Part shown: positions 58,299 through 64,000 of the stretch, one piece after another
Position numbering within the stretch: the stretch's first letter is position 1
How the letters are laid out: each line of letters opens with the position of its first letter
Assembly: GCA_963556255.1 (NCBI GenBank)
Contig: OY744604.1
Span: forward strand, 73,014,279-73,078,278
Length of the DNA stretch: 64,000 nucleotides
Reading direction: 5' to 3'
From: Allolobophora icterica
Taxonomy: Eukaryota > Annelida > Clitellata > Crassiclitellata > Lumbricidae
The notes under the pieces: model-generated
The model's database searches: none
Seen by the model: the letters and a program-made list of their open reading frames with translations, nothing else
Told to the model about the DNA's origin: nothing
Position numbers and translations under genes: made by a program

Positions 58299-59589
58299 AC
58301 AGTACTTACTATGGCGTCACTTATCCGGTGCTCAGCAGCGCCTTATACAACAGCGCCTTACACAAAAGAATATTAAGGGAAGGCCACAGGAAACAAGTAC
58401 GTCTTAAGGTGATTGCAGAAAGGTAGGCTGGGAGTCTATGGACCGGATAAACAACGACAATGAGTTCCATGCGCTGGGTCTAACCACGAAAAACCAGTAG
58501 TCCACCAGGTGCGTCCTAATCCTCCCGACAACAAAGTCGCCGCGGGTGGTTGAACGCTAGCGGCTGTCACTGCAACGAGGACACAGTTCAATCTGGTAAC
58601 CAGGTGCAGTATTATGTACCACGTCAAACATCACTTTGTCAACTGACAAGAAGTGACAAATTGATTATTGCTCCATGATTTAACCCTATATCAAGGAATT
58701 TACAATACAATACAGTACAACTAAACATTTATAGCGCGCTTTCACAAGACAAGTCTTGCACGAGAGCGCGTTGTGCTACATTCCTAGTCATATATTAAAT
58801 AAAGCGTCTGTGAAGGAACTCTCAAGGGTTGCACACGCGACTATTTAACAGATCTAGATAAGTTAGACTTAAATAGAAAGAAAAGAAAATACTCAACGGA
58901 GTCAAATGAAACTGCATGTAGATGCTATGAAGGTCTGTTCCAACAGAACCTGGGGCAAAGCACCATGGACTCGACTTGATGTGCGGTTTTGCGGAAACGA
59001 TGGGGAGCAGAGCGCTTTGATCGCCGACCCCACTGAAACAATTCCTGCACAAAGGCTTCGTGACTTAAGCCTACATGTGAGAACTGTCCCATCGTTATTG
59101 TAGTTGCAAATTTATATATCGCCATTTAAAGAGAAATTAATCAGAGGTGCCCCGACCTAACACAATGAAATCACGAACGAGAAGAATGATTTACAAGCGC
59201 TTTTGGAAAAATAAAGAAACAGAGCCTGGTGAGTTCACGTCTCAGGTTACAAGGCAACTTATTTTAGAAGAACATTCCGACCTCAGCAAAACTTCTATAC
59301 TGTAGAAATTCGGACCTGTGGAAGAATTAAATTACCTGTGGAAGAATTAAATTACCTTGCGCGGAAGAGCGATGAAAATCTGCGACTAGGAATGGAAGAG
59401 ACTGTGAGAAAAGGCTCCCTAAGATAAGATAGGAACAGCAATTGCCCTTAAGGATCAAGATCTTAACTCAACATGCGCTTTCATAGAAACAGTTGCGGTT
59501 TCTCCGCACGAAATTGGCCAATCAGAATATCGGCTGTATTTAGAAATTGGTTGGAGCTTATTAATGCAGTAAAAATTAGGCCTGCAGAA
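58299..59589. other. Gene B intron, mostly unrecognised
   Basis: 58690-58790 holds an ACAATACAATACAG run followed by a TTTATAGCGCGCTTTCACAA segment, like a LINE 3' end. The rest shows nothing. Confidence 0.4.
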
Positions 59590-60430
59590 ATGGAATTGCC
59601 CTAATCAACCTAGTGAAAACGTGCAATAGGGTATTGGCGGCTTGAGTTGTAAGTGAACTGCGTAGGTTCCATTGTGCGAATGTGGCAAAGATTGTAAAGC
59701 ACGTTTGACATACATTCTCCAAATAAGAAAGTCAATCCCTGGCCAAAGGTGACACTCAGATCATGCACATACTGGAGAGACATCATGGAAGCAATGCCGC
59801 AGATTATAGAAGTCGATTTTGGAAAACTGCCCACGACTACCAAGCCAACTGAAATGGGTTTTGTCAGAGTTCAGCCAGAGGTGAGTGGCACCAAACACCT
59901 CCAATGTCTGAAGCATTTTTTCCACTGATGATATAGCCTGGATAGCTCAGCCATAGCCATATATGCCTGCGTGACATCATCATATTGATGAGAAGCAACC
60001 CACTAAAGAATAGGTTCAAGTCAGTGGTGCAGAAGATATAGAGTAAGGGTCCTATGATGGGAGCTTATTGCTAGACCATGCTCGTCTGCAACCAGAAAGA
60101 AATACACGCAGCAGTCCTGTAGTATGCCATGGTCAACAGTGTCAGAGATGGTGTCTTTGTGCCTGTCGATCACCTTCTCCCTGTAGAACATCTCCTTTTC
60201 TCTGAACACGCCATGCATTTGTCATGTATCCAGGCAGCAATGTCCTCAGCATTGCACATTTGTCTGGATCTCTTTTCAAACCGTCTGACTTCTCATCGAA
60301 GATCACAACAGGGTTGATCGAACCATGGAGTGAGATCCGGCGCAAATTCACTATCCTAAGGCGGAGCAGACTGTGACTCAGAGCCCAGCATCGAAGTCTC
60401 ATAATTGCAGAGTTCGTCTGAGGAACGCCC
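59590..60430 (-). pseudogene. Decayed L2-like LINE RT
   Basis: Minus frames show pieces aligned by eye with an L2-type RT: LLPGYMTNAWR, SDPYSISSAPLT (in place of GPLLF..Y..PL), YDDVTQAYMAM (in place of YADDTQLY), and SHNGTYAVHLQLK further on. Stops and substitutions are frequent. Confidence rests on order of pieces, not on exact motifs. Confidence 0.5.
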
Positions 60431-60599
60431 TTGCCTGTTTGAGACGTTTGTAGATCCAGAAATAGACCTGCCTTAATCTATGCGAAAATAAGATAGCCTC
60501 ACTTGCATAGTTAAGAGCGAGCAAATATCAATATCCTCCACCGGAAGTCTATTGAATGTTAGTCATTAAGCAATAAAGCCAGCCCGTGCTGCATTTCAC

Positions 60600-60760
60600 G
60601 CGCATACCTAAAGTATTGTATTGTATTGCACTGCATTGTATTCTGATATTTATAAAGCGCTTCCAGCGGGGGGGCATTCATAAGCGCTCCCAGTGCGAGA
60701 GACCCCGAGAGAAAAAGCTAGTTTGAAGAAATGTAAAAGAAGAGACGTTAATTGAATAGT
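60600..60760. repeat. LINE 3'-end-like repeat with (ATTGT)n
   Basis: TTGTATTGTATTG-type pentanucleotides precede TATAAAGCGCTTCCAG and an AGCGCTCCCAGTGCGAGA segment, similar in layout to 58690-58790. Confidence 0.5.
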
Positions 60761-61144
60761 TGACAATACTGGCCACATTTTGCACAACACAGTTGAAAAG
60801 GACTGGAGTTTCCTGTTCGATCTTCATGAATGGCACAGCAGTAACCAAGACATTGCCCGGTGAACAAATGCACAATGACGTCTACGGCGTCAGTGACAGA
60901 TTGCGCCGTGCTAACGGTATCTGGCGCAGCTGATGAAAGCTGGAGCTGCAAAATTCGTACGAGGAGTCATAGATAATTTTCTCACCAAAAGCACACCCAG
61001 ATCGCGGGTGACAAGTTGCTGACTCCAGTCAAGAAACCTCTGCTTCGGCATCTCTTCCTCCACCTTTTGCCAGTGCCAGCGTTTTGCGAAGACAAATGTA
61101 CTTCAGCCTAAAATCCATCAAACGCAAAAATTACGGCGTCTTAC
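60761..61144 (-). other. Gene B intron
   Basis: Aligns with gene A 20070-20293 from about 60930. Confidence 0.5.
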
Positions 61145-61313
61145 CTTTGGTGCTAACTTGATACTGAACTCTGAAACCTCTTGTTGAATAAGGCTGTGAG
61201 GAATCGGAGTAGAAATATAATTGCCCAGAGCTGCACCCAGTAAGCGATATAGGTTGAATATTAGAATTCCAGGTATAGTTCGCTGTCAGGTACGTGTAGC
61301 TTCCACAACTGAT
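61145..61313 (-). CDS. Receptor gene B, CUB1 second-half exon
   Basis: The 169-base exon encodes ISCGSYTYLTANYTWNSN, CSSGQLYFYSDSSQ and STRGFRVQYQVSTK. The acceptor is TTGCAG and the donor AAAG/GTAAGA; phase 0 to 1. Paralogue of 20294-20465, one codon shorter. It follows the GC-donor intron from 63691-63863. Confidence 0.88.
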
Positions 61314-62268
<955 letters not shown>

Positions 62269-62269
62269 T

Positions 62270-63325
62270 ATATTTGACTCGGTGAGACACGATGTACTAC
62301 AAGCAGTGCTCAAGTCATTCGGAGTGGGGAGGAGACTGACGCAGATGATCAAACATGCGTACAGCGAGGCGAAATCAGCGGTCAGAGTGGACAAGGATAT
62401 CCCGGTGAATGGTTCAACATCACAGTAGGCGCAAAACAAGGTGACCCTATCTCTCCGACAGCATTCATCACATACTTAGAAAGAGTGATGGAAAAAATCA
62501 AAAACAAAAAACCGGAATCCAATACATGGGACATTGGTAAACAACTTGATATTCGCAGATGACATAGACCTGATAGAAGAAAACACCCAAAACATACAGG
62601 AAAACGTGAAGACACTACACAAGGAAGGGGAGGCGGTAGGGCTGAGAATTAATAACAGCAAAACAAAGACAATGACATTTGGGAGAAGGGATAACACGAC
62701 AGTGGTGGAGGTGAATGGAGAGACACTAGAGAACGTGGAAGAATTTGTCTACCTGGGAAGCCTGCTGACGTGGAACAACGACTGTGGGAAGGAGATAGGA
62801 AGAAGAATTGCGAAGGCAGTAGGAGCAATGGCGGGATTTGGAAGTATCTGGAGAAGTCGCGAGATCACTATCCAAACCAAAATAGAAATAATCAAAACAT
62901 GCGTATTTAGCGTATTGTTATACGCATGCGAGACATGGACTCTGCGAAAGCGCGACACAAACAAACTACTGGCATTCGAAATCAGATGCTACAGAAGGAT
63001 ATTACACATCAGGTGGCAACAAAAGATAACAAACAAAGAGGTACGCGTAAGAGTTGGAAACACCAAAAACATCAAGCAACTGATAATGAAAAGAAAGCTT
63101 AACTTCTTCGGACATGTGTGCAGAATGGACAACAACAGACTGATCAAGCAAACCATGTTTGGGTTAATTGACGGTACGGGGATCAGAGGGAGGCCAAGCA
63201 GAGAATGGTTGGACGATGTTAAAGATTGGTGCGAAATGGACATAAACAGGCTGAGCCTGATAGCACAGGAACGTGACGTATGGAGGAAAATGGTGAAGCA
63301 TGCGATTGACACCAACGGGCGCTGA
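62270..63325 (+). pseudogene. LINE reverse transcriptase fragment (RTE/I-like)
   Basis: A short piece (FDSVRHDVLQAVLKSFGVG) leads, after frameshifts, into an open 263-codon frame. That frame has NLIFADDIDLIEENTQ (RT active site), VGLRINNSKTKTM, FVYLGSLLTW, LYACETWTLRKRD, FFGHVCRMDNNRL and RGRPSREWLDDV. The endonuclease and the front half of RT are absent. It is followed by a (GAT)n tail at 63334-63358. Plus strand, in the first intron seen of gene B; frame well preserved so insertion may be fairly recent. Confidence 0.82.
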
Positions 63326-63333
63326 GCCCATGG

Positions 63334-63358
63334 ACTGTGATGATGATGATGATGATAT
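63334..63358. repeat. (GAT)n tail
   Basis: Short GAT run just after the LINE stop, probably its 3' tail. Confidence 0.8.
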
Positions 63359-63690
63359 ATAAAATAATAGTTGTAATAGCAGTAACAGAAATAGTTGAAG
63401 TAGTAGTAATGGTAATAGTGGTAACAGTGATAGCAGTGATAGTTTATGACTCTGAGTTTCCATTAATGAGACATCGAGACTATTTATTAGGTTGTAAGCT
63501 AACTGGAGTAATTAAAGTATAGCCTACTACAATGATCATGATGACGACGACGGCAACGATGATGATGATGGCGGTGTGATGATGATGATGATACTAATAA
63601 TAACAATTATTATTATTGTTCTGTAATACGTTGCTTGTAGTTTCGCCCTTAAGGTAAACTTCAGAACAGGTATTGTAAATTTGCACTTGC
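63359..63690. other. Triplet-rich intron
   Basis: Imperfect GTAATAGTGG- and GATGATGAT-type runs; resembles gene A left of 28888. Confidence 0.5.
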
Positions 63691-63863
63691 CGAGACATAA
63701 TCTCCTTCAGATCGGTCCAATTCAAAAGTCTCGAAGCTTAACGTTATAGAGCTCCTGGTTGAGAGTGAAATCGTGTAATTACACTGAGAATTGAGGTTAT
63801 AGACATTCGGGTAGTTTGGCGACATAAAAACACCGTAGTCGCCGGTGTAGTCGCCTCCGCAAC
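63691..63863 (-). CDS. Receptor gene B, CUB1 first-half exon
   Basis: The 173-base exon encodes CGGDYTGDYGVFMSPNYP, QCNYTIS, LSFETFELDRSE and GDYVS. The acceptor CAATAG starts it in phase 1. The exon ends TCTCG with intron start GCAAGT, a GC donor as in gene A. Length equals that of 28888-29060. The signal peptide exon expected upstream lies beyond the window's right end. Confidence 0.9.
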
Positions 63864-64000
63864 CTATTGAATAAACCAGCACATAGACATTGTGCTTGAT
63901 TAGTATAAAATTTATTTTCACTTAAATAAGAGTTGTATTTATGCTAAGCCTGGCTGATCTAGGATTCCAGAGGGATATTAGATTCAAGGCATAGTTCAGT
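63864..64000 (-). other. Gene B intron at window edge
   Basis: Resembles gene A 29061-29200; the window ends here. Confidence 0.5.

Overview
The window looks like nuclear DNA of an invertebrate deuterostome, most likely an echinoderm (inference). The supporting signs are AT-rich sequence, frequent TAGGCCTA-type words, small coding exons in long introns, many triplet microsatellites, and a Ty3/gypsy retrotransposon whose integrase lies before its reverse transcriptase, an order reported for a deuterostome group. There is no bacterial gene organisation, no rRNA gene and no CRISPR array. Most of the 64 kb is mobile or repetitive.

The only cellular genes I can support lie on the minus strand and belong to one tandemly duplicated receptor family. 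Gene A enters at 30.2 kb and runs off the left end: signal-peptide exon (30142-30220), CUB1 (28888-29060, 20294-20465), CUB2 (14978-15159, 12795-12957) and the first half of CUB3 (1820-1998). Gene B enters from beyond the right end: CUB1 (63691-63863, 61145-61313), CUB2 (57436-57614, 57012-57174), CUB3 (55847-56025, 54966-55122), an Ig-like domain (54183-54521), a transmembrane exon (50938-51066) and a tyrosine-bearing cytoplasmic tail (48817-49037). Every CUB is split at the same place, with phases 1-0 and 0-1, so the exons join in frame. Three of these introns require a GC donor. A second transmembrane/tail exon set at 33.3-34.5 kb has a quite different set of phosphotyrosine-type motifs. 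It is either an alternative 3' end of gene B or the end of a third copy. Introns of A and B still align in places, so B serves as an empty-site control for insertions in A.

Layout: 0-1.8 kb GC-rich triplet repeat, 32-bp minisatellite and intron; 2.07-9.32 kb LTR retrotransposon with 5-bp target duplication, inserted in an older terminal-inverted-repeat element; 9.5-11.3 kb LINE fragment split by a MITE; 13.2-13.9 kb MITE; 14.3-14.7 kb probable solo LTR; 15.5-16.9 kb GC-rich island of unknown nature; 18.6-19.6 kb TTAA-flanked element carrying a 187-bp satellite; 21.9-22.9 kb LINE fragment; 23.5-27.8 kb nested hAT-like elements with exact 8-bp duplications; 28.3 kb tRNA-derived SINE; 30.9-31.6 kb nested hAT-like MITEs; 35.5-38.4 kb head-to-tail dimer of a composite repeat with 137-bp units full of perfect palindromes; 38.4-44.0 kb LINE with an intact 1104-residue ORF2; 44.3-47.4 kb hAT-like element containing an interrupted LINE, a BED-finger remnant and a MITE; 51-54 kb diverged duplications and LINE remains; 56-63 kb further LINE remains in gene B introns.

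The receptor exons predict secreted-then-membrane-anchored proteins of the form signal peptide, three CUB, one Ig, one membrane span and a tail with tyrosine motifs. A role in recognition and tyrosine-phosphorylation signalling is inference only. All exon joins were derived by eye from splice signals, phase and domain fit, not from transcripts.
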